A stretch of 64,000 nt of DNA from Candidatus Obscuribacterales bacterium (GTDB lineage Bacteria > Cyanobacteriota > Vampirovibrionia > Obscuribacterales > Obscuribacteraceae), in contig JAIELX010000007.1 of the NCBI GenBank assembly GCA_019752635.1, forward strand, positions 186,001-250,000. Direction: 5' to 3'. The notes under the pieces were generated by a model, which saw only the letters and a program-made list of their open reading frames with translations, made no database searches and was not told the DNA's origin. A program made the translations under genes and the position numbers. Below are positions 63,884 through 64,000 of this stretch, in pieces (positions within the stretch are counted from its first letter, which is position 1; every line of letters starts with the position of its first letter).

Positions 63884-64000
63884 ATGGCTCAAAAGAAGAA
63901 ACCTGGAAAAAAATCTCAAGCCGCCAACTTCGGCGACGCGGTTCTCAATGACATGCTCGATTGGTGCCAGGGGCGATCGGCGCTTGTTCGCCTGCCCCTC
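63884..64000 (+). CDS. N-terminus of a gene cut by the window edge
   Basis: From ATG 63884, seven bases after GGGAGG (63871-63876), 39 codons run off the end of the window: a basic beginning AQKKKPGKKSQ followed by FGDAVLNDMLDWCQGRSALVRLPL. No family can be assigned from this part. ATG 63878 is too close to the ribosome site. Confidence 0.6.
   Translation, partial: MAQKKKPGKKSQAANFGDAVLNDMLDWCQGRSALVRLPL

Overview
This is a 64 kb stretch of bacterial chromosome, about half G+C, densely coding on both strands, with no rRNA, tRNA, CRISPR array, phage or insertion sequence that I can recognise. The gene content suggests a non-photosynthetic relative of the cyanobacteria, such as an Obscuribacterales/Melainabacteria lineage. 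The evidence is a long cyanobacterial/plant-type IspH, many TPR proteins, protoporphyrinogen oxidase next to uroporphyrinogen decarboxylase, a bacterial GH3 enzyme and a polyphosphate-type Ppx/GppA phosphatase. That assignment is inference from families only.

Region 1 (1-20.5 kb) is a signalling and envelope region. It has two TctE/QseC-like sensor kinase/OmpR-type regulator pairs, an APC permease after the first pair, a second APC permease, small secreted proteins, a FIST-domain sensor protein, fumarase, a GT20-like half-protein, a glycosyltransferase-like protein and a DUF389 membrane protein. Five 11-bp-spaced tandem repeats (consensus TTGCAAGCCNTTTGCAAGG, then GTTANCAGTGCAAC) lie upstream of five of its transcription units. 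They look like an OmpR/PhoB-type operator family. One of these units (16.7-17.1 kb) is a decayed duplicate of the unit at the left edge, complete with its terminator.

Region 2 (20-24.4 kb) holds a HEAT-like repeat protein, a TPR-thioredoxin, a secreted serine hydrolase and an unknown secreted protein.

Region 3 (24.4-31.8 kb) is a compact seven-gene minus-strand operon: alpha/beta hydrolase with a Cys nucleophile, MR/MLE enolase-superfamily enzyme, GH3 acyl-adenylating ligase, three SDR-type dehydrogenases and an Mpo1-like putative dioxygenase. It looks like an undescribed small-molecule or lipid pathway. A divergent group (31.9-35.7 kb) encodes a heme-oxygenase-fold-like protein, a LolA-like protein, an ICMT-like methyltransferase and an SRPBCC protein.

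Region 4 (35.7-48.8 kb) contains ppx, TPR proteins, hemE-hemG, folX, a secreted-looking protein with a duplicated unknown domain, a DUF4440 protein and a BaeSR-like two-component pair.

Region 5 (48.9-54.0 kb) is a four-gene minus-strand operon: PqqD-like peptide-binding protein, ATP-grasp ligase, PLP-dependent decarboxylase, and a urea-transporter domain fused to an M23 endopeptidase. It is the best candidate here for a previously undescribed peptide or cell-wall modification system.

Region 6 (54.4-64 kb) has two SDRs (one FolM-like), ispH, a 647-residue protein with a nuclease-fold-like C-terminus, a 637-residue protein ending in a CHAP/NlpC-like cysteine peptidase domain, a decayed TPR gene, and the start of a plus-strand gene cut by the window edge.
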